Below, piece by piece: positions 9,602 to 18,579 of a stretch of 64,000 bases of DNA. Below the pieces are notes generated by a model. It was given only the letters and a program-made list of their open reading frames with translations. It ran no database searches and had not been told where the DNA came from. The position numbers and the translations under genes are program-made. The DNA is from an uncultured Flammeovirgaceae bacterium (GTDB taxonomy: Bacteria > Bacteroidota > Bacteroidia > Cytophagales > Cyclobacteriaceae), in assembly GCA_937883755.1 (NCBI GenBank), contig CAKZYA010000032.1, positions 1 through 64,000 on the forward strand, in the 5' to 3' direction. Positions within the stretch are counted from its first letter, which is position 1, and the number at the start of each line of letters is the position of its first letter.

Positions 9602-9845
9602 GGATGAGTTTTTGGGATTTAGAAAGTCGGTAGAGTAATAGCGAATAGTTACTTTACTACAATGATAGCTAATTTTGAATATTTACTGCTGGAGACTCTG
9701 TGGCTGCTTTTGCTTATCTTGCCTATATTTTCAATATATTTCAGTTTTGAAGGGGAGGTAGTTTTGTGGAATCCAACGTCGCTAGCTCAGTCCTTTCTAT
9801 TTTAGTATTTTGCTCTTGTATAGCGTCGTATATTGTAAGCCAACT

Positions 9846-10727
9846 ATGCTAGTAAAAGCTACCCAATTTCTAAGTCTGCTGAAGATTATGTTTGTGTTTA
9901 ACCTTCTACTGTTAGGATGTAGTGAAAAAAAAGAGAAACAGAAGGCAGAAAAGAAAAAAGCAAAAACGGCACTCACCATTATTAAAAACGACGACTGTTT
10001 GAATTGCCATAGTATTGAAGATAAATCGGTAGGCCCTTCTTACGTAAAAGTGGCGCAGCGGTATGAGTCAGATTATAGCACGGTAAATCGCTTGGCTAAA
10101 AAAATTATAGAAGGCGGCGGAGGGTTGTGGGGAGGTGGGCAAATGTCTAAACACCCTCTACTGAAATCTAATGACGCCCGAAGAGTGGTTCGCTGGATTC
10201 TCTCGCTAGATGATTCAGTAGCCAACCCAGATCCAATGATGACAATCCCGGCAATTAGCTTACGAGAAGCACTTGAAGCAAACCCGGCTGAGAGTGAAAA
10301 TGGACTAACACTTTACGTGTATTCGCGAGAGACATCTGCCGACGTTACTCCCCAGCATACGGGAGTGGTAAAAAGAATTCATTTCACCGGGGCAGAAGCG
10401 TTTGAGCCACTGTCTGAGGGAAGTAGGCTTAAAATGGAGGGTTTTATAACAATTAATCAATCGGGTAAGTATTTCTTTAAGCAGGTACGAACAGGCAAAG
10501 GAAAAGTTATCCTCGATGGTGCTACAATTATTAACGAAAATGATTGGGATCGAGAAACCGATATTGATCTTTTACCAAGAACTTACCCTATTACGGTAGA
10601 ATACCGAATGGAGCGAGAAAACAGTAAACTATCGCTACAGTGGATTACACCCGAGGACGAATATTATAGAGTAATTCCGGAGGAAGTATTTACGATTAGT
10701 TTACCTCAAAATCAGGCAGCGTTATGA
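9846..10727 (+). CDS. Cytochrome c lipoprotein with C-terminal PA14-like domain
   Basis: From the ATG at 9846 the product is 293 residues. This start gives a proper lipoprotein signal (hydrophobic to residue 24, lipobox LLLGC with Cys25); a TTG at 9810 and an ATG at 9888 are alternatives. After a Lys-rich linker there is a class I cytochrome c domain: haem motif CLNCH (residues 51-55), 'KSVGPSYVKVA' and a probable distal Met in 'GGGQMSKHP'. The C-terminal half, with 'IHFTGAEAFEPLSEG' and 'TYPITVEYRMERENSKLSLQW', resembles a PA14-type beta domain. It is probably membrane-anchored in the periplasm and may pass electrons from the molybdoenzyme 54 bp downstream. Confidence 0.82.
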   Translation: MLVKATQFLSLLKIMFVFNLLLLGCSEKKEKQKAEKKKAKTALTIIKNDDCLNCHSIEDKSVGPSYVKVAQRYESDYSTVNRLAKKIIEGGGGLWGGGQMSKHPLLKSNDARRVVRWILSLDDSVANPDPMMTIPAISLREALEANPAESENGLTLYVYSRETSADVTPQHTGVVKRIHFTGAEAFEPLSEGSRLKMEGFITINQSGKYFFKQVRTGKGKVILDGATIINENDWDRETDIDLLPRTYPITVEYRMERENSKLSLQWITPEDEYYRVIPEEVFTISLPQNQAAL

Positions 10728-10781
10728 GAACTATAGCTACTGTTTTTTGTGAGAGTTGTTATCAGCAGATAAAGGATATTT

Positions 10782-12047
10782 ATGTCAAACAAAGATCAAG
10801 ATAAGCCAGTGATTTTTAGGGGTTCAGTACGGAACCGCCGCTTATTTCTCAAGCGAAGTGTACTGTCAGCTATGGCCACGGCTTTGGGCACCCCTATTGT
10901 GCAAGCAGCTAAATTGCCGGCTGGATATACTCCCTTAGCGTTTACTATAAAAAGCAACCCAATGGACGGCAAAGACGCGGCGATGATTGTGCGTAATGAT
11001 CGTCCTTGGAATGTGGAAGCCCCCCCGCACTTGCTAGACGAAGAAGTTACTACCTTCCCGAATATTTTCATCCGTAACAACGGCATTATTCCCCGGAATA
11101 TTGATGCCAATACCTGGACATTAACTATTGGGGGTGAATCAGTAGAAGCTGAAAAAACCTATAGCTTAGCTGACTTAAAACAGAAGTTTCAGTCTCATAC
11201 GTATCAGCTAACCTTAGAATGCGGGGGTAACGGACGCGCGGGATACTACCCACCAGCTTCGGGCAACCAGTGGGAAGAAGGGGCAGTTTACTGTGCCGAG
11301 TGGACGGGGGTTCGGCTACGCGATGTGTTGCAGGATGTAGGTCTGAAGGATGATGCGGTATACATTGGCTACTACGGAAAAGATAAGCACTTGAGTGGTG
11401 ATCCTAACAAGGTAGTGATCTCGCGGGGTGTACCCATGGAAAAAGCACAGCAAGACGAAACGCTAATTGCCTGGGCGATGAATGGTGAAGATATTCCACT
11501 GGAGCATGGTTATCCGCTACGATTAGTCTGCGGAGGCTGGCCTGCTTCAGCTTCGGGCAAATGGGTTCATCGGATTGACGTTCGCAATCAGGTACACGAC
11601 GGCCCCAAGATGGGCGGTAACTCTTACCGGGTACCTAAGTATACGGTAGCTCCTGGCGAAGAAGTGCCGGAAGAAGACTTTAAGATTATAGAGTCAATGC
11701 CCGTAAAGTCGCTGATTACCTACCCTAAGTCGGGGGCGATGTTTGATAAAAGTCGTAAGCTAACCGTACGCGGTCATGCCTGGGCAGGGGAGCGAAGCGT
11801 AAATAAAGTAGAAGTATCTACTGACTTTGGGGCTACTTGGCAAAATTGTGCTTTGAGAAAAGCTACTAACCGATTAGCCTGGCAGCGTTGGTCTACCGAA
11901 CTAGAGTTTCCTATGACAGGCTATTACGAAGTGTGGGCGAAAGCTACCGACGATCAGGGCGTAGCCCAACCCATGGTAATTCCCGGCTGGAACCCCAAAG
12001 GCTATCTGAATAATGCTTGCCATCGGATTGCGGTAAAAGTGACGTAG
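10782..12047 (+). CDS. Sulfite-oxidase-family molybdopterin oxidoreductase, Tat-exported (SorA-like)
   Basis: This 421-residue protein has a twin-arginine signal 'RRLFLKRS' (residues 19-27), followed by the sulfite oxidase molybdopterin domain. The Mo-ligating Cys is in 'LTLECGGNGR' (Cys147), with 'VYIGYYGKD' and 'HGYPLRLVCGGWPASASGKW' further on. The C-terminus is the Mo-co dimerisation domain ('VRGHAWAGERSVNKVEVSTDFG', beginning near residue 330). The family oxidises sulfite to sulfate in the periplasm and donates electrons to cytochrome c. Cytochrome c lipoprotein genes lie immediately before and after it, as in sulfite:cytochrome c oxidoreductase systems. Start ATG 10782 has a purine-rich AAAGGA eight bases upstream. 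Another oxyanion substrate is possible. Confidence 0.88.
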   Translation: MSNKDQDKPVIFRGSVRNRRLFLKRSVLSAMATALGTPIVQAAKLPAGYTPLAFTIKSNPMDGKDAAMIVRNDRPWNVEAPPHLLDEEVTTFPNIFIRNNGIIPRNIDANTWTLTIGGESVEAEKTYSLADLKQKFQSHTYQLTLECGGNGRAGYYPPASGNQWEEGAVYCAEWTGVRLRDVLQDVGLKDDAVYIGYYGKDKHLSGDPNKVVISRGVPMEKAQQDETLIAWAMNGEDIPLEHGYPLRLVCGGWPASASGKWVHRIDVRNQVHDGPKMGGNSYRVPKYTVAPGEEVPEEDFKIIESMPVKSLITYPKSGAMFDKSRKLTVRGHAWAGERSVNKVEVSTDFGATWQNCALRKATNRLAWQRWSTELEFPMTGYYEVWAKATDDQGVAQPMVIPGWNPKGYLNNACHRIAVKVT

Positions 12048-12140
12048 GGAGAATGGGAAAATGGAAAATACAGAAGGTTTCTTATGAAAGTGCTTAATAG
12101 CACCCTACACTGTCCTCTTTTTTCCATCCTCCGTTCTCCC
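12048..12140. repeat. Imperfect intergenic palindrome
   Basis: Left arm 'GGAGAATGGGAAAATGGAAA' (from 12048) matches imperfectly the complement of the right arm around 12118-12140 (tttttccatcctccgttctccc). This would form a long hairpin between the molybdoenzyme and the downstream cytochrome gene. It starts directly after the stop codon. It may attenuate the downstream gene or be a repeat relic. Confidence 0.5.
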
Positions 12141-12163
12141 ACTTTCTATTAAACAAATTTCTC

Positions 12164-12574
12164 ATGAAACCATTGAAAAGCTTCTTGTTACTAATAGCGA
12201 TACTAGTGCTAATTGCCTGTAACTCTAATACAGATACTAAAGAGCCCGTTGCTACGGAGCCACTTCCTTTGGAGGAAGCGAAGGTTCAGGATGGTAAGGA
12301 TGTGGCTACGGGTCTAGCTGCCGGAGAAGGACTGAATATTGTAAAGAGTCATTGCTTGGCTTGCCACTCCGGTGCTTTGATTCTGCAAAACCGCTTTACC
12401 CGCGAAGGTTGGCATAAGAAAATCGTCTGGATGCAGGAAACCCAAGGTCTCTGGGATTTGGGAGATAGCGAACCTGTTATTCTGGATTACCTAGCAGCTA
12501 ACTACGCTCCCGAAGAGTTCCGAGGCCGCCGTAAACCGTTGGCCGATATTGAGTGGTACGAGTTGGATCAATGA
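12164..12574 (+). CDS. Cytochrome c lipoprotein, SorB-like partner
   Basis: This 136-residue protein has a lipoprotein signal with lipobox LIAC (Cys19) and an acidic linker. Its single cytochrome c fold carries haem motif CLACH (residues 64-68), and 'WMQETQGLWDLG' may supply the distal Met. Short c-type cytochromes with this 'GLNIVKSHC...ACHSG...FTREGW' pattern accompany periplasmic sulfite oxidases as electron acceptors, and the gene follows the molybdoenzyme by 116 bp in the same orientation. The role as its electron acceptor is inferred from this context. The ATG start at 12164 is the only one giving the signal peptide. Confidence 0.85.
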   Translation: MKPLKSFLLLIAILVLIACNSNTDTKEPVATEPLPLEEAKVQDGKDVATGLAAGEGLNIVKSHCLACHSGALILQNRFTREGWHKKIVWMQETQGLWDLGDSEPVILDYLAANYAPEEFRGRRKPLADIEWYELDQ

Positions 12575-12590
12575 ATGATGATGAATGAGT

Positions 12591-12641
12591 AATGATTAAT
12601 ATCTGCTGTCATTCGTCATTATTTATCAATCATTAATCATT
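12591..12641. terminator. Convergent-gene hairpin
   Basis: A perfect 10-bp inverted repeat, AATGATTAAT (12591-12600) and ATTAATCATT (12632-12641), sits between the cytochrome gene and the oppositely oriented glycoside-hydrolase-like gene, and overlaps the latter's stop codon. The arms are AT-rich, so termination would be weak; a repeat relic is the alternative. Confidence 0.4.
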
Positions 12642-14258
12642 CTGCTGTAACACCAAAATATAGTCTGTTTCTGAAGGTGAAGTTGCTTCAATCGTTCCGG
12701 TGGATGATGTTAATTGGGCTGAGGTGCTAGAATTATCGGAGGGGTTGAACCAGGTGGCTTCGTAGTCCGAGTGACTGGGGTTGTAGAGTTTTATTGTACT
12801 GGAGTGTGGGATGTAGGCCATCACAGTATTTTTATCAATCGACTGTACTACTGAGATAAAGTGATTATACTGCTCATCGCCAGGTTGTTCGGCCAATAGT
12901 TCGTTAGCCGGACGGAGGTTCCACCATTCGTACTGATTCAAGAATTCCGCTAAGTAGCCAATCTGTAAGCTGCCGGGAAAATCAATGCTTTCGCGCCAAG
13001 TGCTGAGTTTCTCAGGCGTTCCGTGGTTTAAGATACTTTCACCCTCTCGTATCCAGGGCCAGATGGCGTTGGCTCCGTAGGTAATACCCGACATGGGCGT
13101 GGCGAATAGGCTCCAGTAAGACGCATTGCGAACATCTTCGGCATCAATGGTGGGGCGAATTTCTTCGTAGTTAGGTTCCAGGTTGATGACCGGACGAGCG
13201 GGTAGGTGAGGCCAGCGGGTGGCAACCTCCCCTTTATTAATCCAGTCTACCGTACCCTGCCCATCGGAGTGGCTCGATTGGTAACCGACGATATCCAGCC
13301 AATCTTCGGCGGCGTGGTTATCGCCAATCCACAGCCGACCGTGGGGATGTTGGGCTACTAAACCGGGAGGGTCATCGGCAAACACCCTTCGGCCAATCTC
13401 TAACCAGCGTTGTTCGTATTCCCGGGCGTAGCGACCGTCGCCCCCTAGCATCCAAACGACCTGATTGCCTCCGTAGCGGGCTACTTGGTAGCGGGCTAGC
13501 ATCACGGCCTCTTCCAACGGTAAGCTGTAACCCGGACTAAGGTAGCGCCCCGTAACCGCAGGCAACGCCCACAGTAGCACGGGGGCAGCAATTAGTCCGT
13601 ACTCATTTACTCGGTCAATTTTACCGTCCATATGCTGGTAGAATTCGGGATTTACCCGTAGTTGATCGGAGTATTCGTAAGCCGTTTGCCCCTGGCTGTT
13701 CTGATCGCCCCCGCGCCATTGGGTGGTGACTAGCTGAATAACATTGTAGTTATGATCTACCCGGTGCTGCAAGTACGTATCCCATTCTTCCTCAGTAGAC
13801 TTCAGCCCACCGTTCCAAGCGGTGCAACCTATCCACAGAAAAGGCGTGCCATCGTGGTAGGCCAGATGATACGTTCCTTTGGGTTGGGTGAGCGTACCTC
13901 GTTGATAGAGGGTAAGATTAGTATCGTTAGCCTCACAGGTGAAACTGTCCTGCTGGGCGTGCAACCCGGTGTTGGCAGTATCGGAGCAGGTGGTTTGGTA
14001 CTGCCATTCTCCCACCTCATCCGGGGCGAAGCGTACCTTGAAGGTGGTGCCCCCGTCCCAAAAGCCGTTGATCTTTATGGTTCGTCCGCTGGGGGCGGTG
14101 AATACGGCGTGGAAGTCTTTAAGATCGTAGAGGGGATTATCGTAAGCCTGGGAGCTGGTGAAGCTTTGCTCAAATTTTTCCCATTGGGGGACGGTGGTTT
14201 GACCTTTTACGGTAATGGTAAGTATTAGAAAGGAGACAAGTAGCCAGGAGGTTTTCAT
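12633..14258 (-). CDS. Exported DUF5060/DUF4038 glycoside-hydrolase-like protein
   Basis: This 541-residue protein has a signal peptide (about 1-19, ending VKGQ), a DUF5060 domain (about 22-110: 'WEKFEQSFTSSQAYDNPLYD', 'FDPDEVGEWQYQ'-like text), and a DUF4038 TIM-barrel domain (about 118-440: 'FLWIGCTAWNGG', 'QVVWMLGGDGRYA', 'LEPNYEEIRP'). A beta-rich C-terminal domain of the collagen-binding-like type follows ('YNPSHSDYEATWFNPSDNS'). The architecture matches GH140-related enzymes that trim branched plant or algal polysaccharide side chains; specificity cannot be read. Unlike the 1078-residue protein near 3.5-6.8 kb it has no T9SS tail, so it is probably periplasmic. It is convergent with the cytochrome gene. 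Confidence 0.86.
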   Translation of the reverse strand: MKTSWLLVSFLILTITVKGQTTVPQWEKFEQSFTSSQAYDNPLYDLKDFHAVFTAPSGRTIKINGFWDGGTTFKVRFAPDEVGEWQYQTTCSDTANTGLHAQQDSFTCEANDTNLTLYQRGTLTQPKGTYHLAYHDGTPFLWIGCTAWNGGLKSTEEEWDTYLQHRVDHNYNVIQLVTTQWRGGDQNSQGQTAYEYSDQLRVNPEFYQHMDGKIDRVNEYGLIAAPVLLWALPAVTGRYLSPGYSLPLEEAVMLARYQVARYGGNQVVWMLGGDGRYAREYEQRWLEIGRRVFADDPPGLVAQHPHGRLWIGDNHAAEDWLDIVGYQSSHSDGQGTVDWINKGEVATRWPHLPARPVINLEPNYEEIRPTIDAEDVRNASYWSLFATPMSGITYGANAIWPWIREGESILNHGTPEKLSTWRESIDFPGSLQIGYLAEFLNQYEWWNLRPANELLAEQPGDEQYNHFISVVQSIDKNTVMAYIPHSSTIKLYNPSHSDYEATWFNPSDNSSTSAQLTSSTGTIEATSPSETDYILVLQQND

Positions 14259-14694
14259 GTTGTGTGAGTGAATGTTTGGATGATAAGTATAAGGAAAAAT
14301 TTGCTAACAAGATGGAATGGTATGTTTAGATTGATTAATACATTATTCCTTTAGGTATGGCTGTAGTTGCTGACGAAAAAGTGTTGATGACGGCGGTATG
14401 GTCTATATTGCGCTGGGAAAAATGAGAATTCGCTTGGTAATCTTATTTTTCTGAGCAGAAAAGTGTCAATTTTGTCGTCAGTGGGAGTGTTTCAACCTGA
14501 AAAATGATGATTCTGGTGGGAAATAGATTTATTTGACTTGATGTATTACTATTCTGTTGGAATATAAGGTTTTTTGAGGTGGGAATTTAGTTTAGAAGTA
14601 CTGAGGTGTGGTTTTTCTAAGCTGAAAACTATACTACTAACTGTTTTACCGCGCGATTGTATCGCGGGGCTTTATGCCTTAATGTACCACCTAT
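14259..14694. other. Intergenic region, no gene; small GC hairpin
   Basis: AT-rich sequence upstream of the minus-strand hydrolase gene, with no convincing ORF. A strong small hairpin, CGCGA (14652-14656) pairing with TCGCG (14662-14666), is followed by GGGGCTTT. It may be a terminator or the outer part of the repeat that starts at 14695. The region must contain the promoter of the hydrolase gene. Confidence 0.55.
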
Positions 14695-14850
14695 GCACTT
14701 GCTTGTTAGTGGCTGTTCATTTCTTTTGTCTTGAAACAAAAGAAACGGAACCAAAGAAAAATTCAAGCGGTCCCCGCCGGGAAAAATTCAAAGCTTCCCC
14801 GCTATGAGCTTACACACACCCCGCTGAACTTTCAAGCTTACCCACCGAAC
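14695..14850 (+). repeat. 156-bp dispersed-type repeat, copy 1 (inverted partner at 19367-19522)
   Basis: By direct comparison this stretch and the reverse complement of 19367-19522 are both 156 bases with about 14 mismatches (roughly 91 percent identity) and no gaps. Near one end is a perfect hairpin, TTTCTTTTGT (14720-14729) and ACAAAAGAAA (14736-14745), whose 6-base loop differs between the copies. The rest includes 'AGCGGTCCCCGCCGGGAAAA'. No transposase is encoded. It behaves like a non-autonomous REP/MITE-type element. Confidence 0.85.
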
Positions 14851-14935
14851 GGGTATAGACTGTTGACAATACTTTTTTAACTTTTTTTAGCCACTTTAAA
14901 GTTGTATCTTTTTGTCCATTAGACTGCACAATGTA

Positions 14936-17900
14936 ATGGCCCAACACCACAAGGTAACGTTGGTTATCGATGATAACCGCCAGGAGGAATTATTGGCTTC
15001 CTGGCAAAAGGTAGAAGATGCACTAACTAAGATAGCTAGTCTGAGAGCAGATAGCTTAGCCCCGCTACAGAAGCTAATGCGGCAGACGCTAGATGAGCAG
15101 GAAGGCTTTACTTCCATATGCGAAGATGCCCGATTGCAACCCCGGATAGTACACCTCAGTAGTGATTCTCCGGCACTGACCAACTTACCCTGGCGGTTAG
15201 CCATTGCCGATGTACCTCAGCTTTATCTGGTAAAGGGATTAGCCACCGAGAAGACTCCGACAGTGCCCGCTGTTGCCAAAGAACTACCGCTGAAAGTACT
15301 GGTGATGATTAGCGCCCCAGAAAATTCTACTGGAGGGCGACTTAATTATGAAGAGGAAGAAGGTTTGATTCTTCGAGCGTTTGAGCCGCTGTTTAATTCC
15401 GGGTTGGTAGAGATTGACTTTTGCGAAGATGGTTCGCTGGAAACTTTAGAAGCCAAGCTCAAACGGAATTCCTACCATGTGCTGCACTTCAGCGGGCACG
15501 GTACGTTTGACCCCGAGCATGGTACACTACTGGAGTTGGAAGATCAGCTCACGATGGCGCAGAAAGTGGCGACCGGAAATGAGTTTATCCAAAGTTTGAA
15601 TGTGAAAGAAGCCCACCGCCCCAGTTTGGTGCTACTTTCTTCCTGCCTTACGGCCAAAGGAGGTGAAGATAAACACTTGCAAGGCCTAGCATTAGATTTA
15701 CTCGAAGCCGGAGCGCCAGCTACCGTGGCCATGTCGCTGAGTGTGTTAGATACCTACGCTACCCAGTTCGCCGGACAGTTCTATAAAGCGTTAGCGGAAC
15801 GGCTTACTATTTACCAAGCATTTCACCGGGGCTTACAATCTATTAAAGAACTGGAAGCTAAACAAAAGCCGGAAGCTGCTCCAGCTCAGTGGATGATCCC
15901 TCAGTTGCTTACCCAGCCCGAACTGGAGCATATTGTGGACTGGGAGAAAGTTGGAGAAGCCGCTCAGGTGAAAAAGGATAACCGACTATTGTTCGGCGAA
16001 TACAGCCTACGGGATGAGCAGCGACCGGAAAACTACCGCTTTGTAGGCCGACGGAAAGATAGAAAACGGGCGTTACCGGTGCTAATGGAAGGAGGTAGCG
16101 TGCTACTGCGCGGACAGGGAGGAGTTGGTAAGACTTCCTTGGCCGAGCATTTAATTAGCCGCTTGCTGGCCGCTAAAGGAGGGCGACTAGCGGTGTTTGC
16201 CTTTAACGAAACCACCGCCGACCTGGAACACGTGCAGGAAAAGCTGATTGAGTATTTAGAGAAAGAAAAAGATATACGAAACTTCAGTATCCGCTACGAT
16301 ATTGAAGATGAACCTTCGGCTTTACGACGCTGCAATCGTTTATTGGCCGAACTGAGCGAACATCGGGAGCCGGTCTTTGTCTTTGACAATCTGGAAACCC
16401 TGCAAACCGAAGCGGGTAAATCCTTTAAAGATGAGCACAGTGATACGGCCAAGCTGTTAGAGCGACTCAACCAGATGAATATTCCAATGCTACTCACCTG
16501 CCGCTACCCGGTGCCGGAAGCGGGTGAGGTAACGGATCTAGACCTGAATACCGTTTCATTTAATGATTTTTTAAGAAAATGCTTACAGCTTTCGTTACGA
16601 GAGTTGCCCCAACGTCTTAGAGAAAAAAAATTAGCCATAAGTAGTCTGGAAGCCAGCAATCTTACCTACCGGGCGGTGGTACAGTGGCTCTACGATACCT
16701 TTGGAGGCAACTACCGGGCCTTGGAGTTTTTTGATAAGATTTACGATGCGGAAGGAAAACGGTTAGATGAGGCTTTGCGGAGTCTGGAAGATTTTAAGGA
16801 TAAGTTTAGTGACAAAAAGGAGGAGGTATTGCAACAAATGAGCAGAAACCTGCTCTTCAGCGAACTAATCTCCACCTTGGAGACGGCTGAACGCGATACC
16901 CTAGCCTTACTGGCTAACTTCCGTATACCAGTGCTGCTACTAGCACTGGATATGCAGATAGAGAACGATCAATATGCCAAGCTATTGAACGAACTGGCCC
17001 AATTAACCTTAGTGGAGATTCGCCCAGCTCCAGCTTCAGCTTTGATTTATTATTATGTAACCCCGCTAGTAAGAGAGCTATTAGAAGAAACTAGAGGTAT
17101 AGTTGCTTTCAATCATGAGTTGGCTGGTCGGTACTACCGTCATTGTTACCATCAGGTAAATTACTGTAACTGTGACGACCTAGCGGAGGCATGGCATCAC
17201 TTTCTATTAGCTGATAACAAGGAAGAGGTAAACCGATCGGGTAGCATTTTGACAAGATATTATTATGATTGTTCCCTATTTCAGCAAGCATTGTATTATG
17301 GTAGAATAACAGAAGATTGCTGTAAGGCGGGCACTGACAGCGTTATTTTCAATCGTCTAGGATTAATTTTTAAAATATCTAGCAGTTTAGATCGGGCGCT
17401 GTACTATTTCCAACTATGTTTGCGAGATTCTCGGTTGAAAGGAGATAAAAAGAGTGAAGCATTGACGCTAAATAACCTAGCCACATTAGCTCATGATAAG
17501 AGCGATAATACTATGGCATTAAAATATCTAAGACAAAGTCTGGATATACAACGAGAAATTAGAGACATGAATGGAGCAGGCTTAACATTAAACAATATTG
17601 GTTTATTTTACAAAAAGCAAGGAAATTATGGTCAAGCTTTAGAATACTACGAACAAAGCTTAGCATTGACGCGAGAGCTCGGGGACAGACAAGGAGAAGC
17701 ATTGGCACTAAATAATCTAGCTGCTACTTTCCAGGCGAAGGGTAATATTACTCAGGCATTGGAGTATTTAGAGCAGAGTTTAAATATTAGGAGAGATATT
17801 GGAGATAAAATCGGAGAAGATGCAACTTTGAACAATATTGGCATGATCTATAAAGTGCAAGAAAATTATGGTAAAGCACTAGAATATTTTGAACAAAGCT

Positions 17901-18559
17901 TAGTCTTAGCGCGAGAGACAGGAGATAAAAGAGCAGAAAGAGCAGTATTGAACAATATAGGTGAAGTTTATAGAAAGCATGGTGGCTATGACCAAGCATG
18001 GCAGTATTTAAAACAAAGTCTGGTTTTATCTCAAGATACGGGTGACAAACGGGGTGAGATTCTAGCTCATTTTAATTTGGGTTCTCTAGCAAAAAATAAA
18101 GATACCGCCTTATACCATATGGAACAGTGTCTAGTTATAGGGCGTGAGATCGGGGATAAACAATGGGAAAGTAAAATACTAGATAATATAGGCGTAATTT
18201 TTGAAAATGAGGGCGATTATGATCGAGCGATACAATATTATGAACAGAGTCTAACTATAAGGCGGGGTATTGGGGATATTCAAGGAATTTCAGATTCGCT
18301 GTATAATATGTCGATCATTGCCCAAGAAAAGGAAGACCACAAGCTTGCTTTTGAATATAAGTCTGAGGCTTGGAAGCTGGCATGCCAAGTTGGTTATATT
18401 AAAGGTGTTTTTGAGTATGGATACTCATTTGCTCTAATGCTAGTAAAGGCGGGTGCTAAAGATGAATGTCTTCAGGTACTTCGTCAATCTTACGAACTAT
18501 GTAAAGCAGCTAACTACCGCCGGGCCGAAGAACTAGCAGCTCTTATTCAACAACTGTAA
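14936..18559 (+). CDS. CHAT protease-STAND ATPase-TPR protein (caspase-like, NLR-like)
   Basis: From the ATG at 14936 (a TTG at 14912 gives eight more residues) the product is 1207 residues. The N-terminal CHAT domain (about 70-335) has both catalytic residues: His188 in 'HFSGHG' and Cys237 in 'LVLLSSCLTA'. A STAND/NB-ARC-like ATPase follows (about 365-720): Walker A GQGGVGKT (393-400), Walker B 'VFVFDNLE' (480-487) and a sensor-like 'LLTCRYP' (519-525). The remainder is about ten TPRs of roughly 40 residues with repeated 'LNNIG', 'ALEYYEQSL' and 'ELGDRQGEA' units. This order (peptidase effector, switch ATPase, repeat sensor) is that of bacterial NLR-like conflict proteins. Two small genes follow within 21 and 4 bp. 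Targets and trigger are unknown. A TATCTTTT at 14905 could be a weak promoter. Confidence 0.92.
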   Translation: MAQHHKVTLVIDDNRQEELLASWQKVEDALTKIASLRADSLAPLQKLMRQTLDEQEGFTSICEDARLQPRIVHLSSDSPALTNLPWRLAIADVPQLYLVKGLATEKTPTVPAVAKELPLKVLVMISAPENSTGGRLNYEEEEGLILRAFEPLFNSGLVEIDFCEDGSLETLEAKLKRNSYHVLHFSGHGTFDPEHGTLLELEDQLTMAQKVATGNEFIQSLNVKEAHRPSLVLLSSCLTAKGGEDKHLQGLALDLLEAGAPATVAMSLSVLDTYATQFAGQFYKALAERLTIYQAFHRGLQSIKELEAKQKPEAAPAQWMIPQLLTQPELEHIVDWEKVGEAAQVKKDNRLLFGEYSLRDEQRPENYRFVGRRKDRKRALPVLMEGGSVLLRGQGGVGKTSLAEHLISRLLAAKGGRLAVFAFNETTADLEHVQEKLIEYLEKEKDIRNFSIRYDIEDEPSALRRCNRLLAELSEHREPVFVFDNLETLQTEAGKSFKDEHSDTAKLLERLNQMNIPMLLTCRYPVPEAGEVTDLDLNTVSFNDFLRKCLQLSLRELPQRLREKKLAISSLEASNLTYRAVVQWLYDTFGGNYRALEFFDKIYDAEGKRLDEALRSLEDFKDKFSDKKEEVLQQMSRNLLFSELISTLETAERDTLALLANFRIPVLLLALDMQIENDQYAKLLNELAQLTLVEIRPAPASALIYYYVTPLVRELLEETRGIVAFNHELAGRYYRHCYHQVNYCNCDDLAEAWHHFLLADNKEEVNRSGSILTRYYYDCSLFQQALYYGRITEDCCKAGTDSVIFNRLGLIFKISSSLDRALYYFQLCLRDSRLKGDKKSEALTLNNLATLAHDKSDNTMALKYLRQSLDIQREIRDMNGAGLTLNNIGLFYKKQGNYGQALEYYEQSLALTRELGDRQGEALALNNLAATFQAKGNITQALEYLEQSLNIRRDIGDKIGEDATLNNIGMIYKVQENYGKALEYFEQSLVLARETGDKRAERAVLNNIGEVYRKHGGYDQAWQYLKQSLVLSQDTGDKRGEILAHFNLGSLAKNKDTALYHMEQCLVIGREIGDKQWESKILDNIGVIFENEGDYDRAIQYYEQSLTIRRGIGDIQGISDSLYNMSIIAQEKEDHKLAFEYKSEAWKLACQVGYIKGVFEYGYSFALMLVKAGAKDECLQVLRQSYELCKAANYRRAEELAALIQQL

Positions 18560-18579
18560 AACCCACCATCCTAAACATT

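Noticed and set aside
13752-14228. 158-residue plus-strand ORF
   Set aside because: Antisense shadow of the DUF4038 protein gene, which has clear domain motifs and a signal peptide.
14574-14807. 77-residue plus-strand ORF before the CHAT gene
   Set aside because: Its C-terminal half is simply the translation of the 156-bp repeat (the counterpart at 19364-19558 on the minus strand translates the other copy). No domain, no conservation expected.
16990-18500. Tandem repeats in the CHAT gene as a CRISPR-like or minisatellite array
   Set aside because: The repeats are about 120 bp, in frame and encode TPR units; spacing and divergence fit protein repeats.
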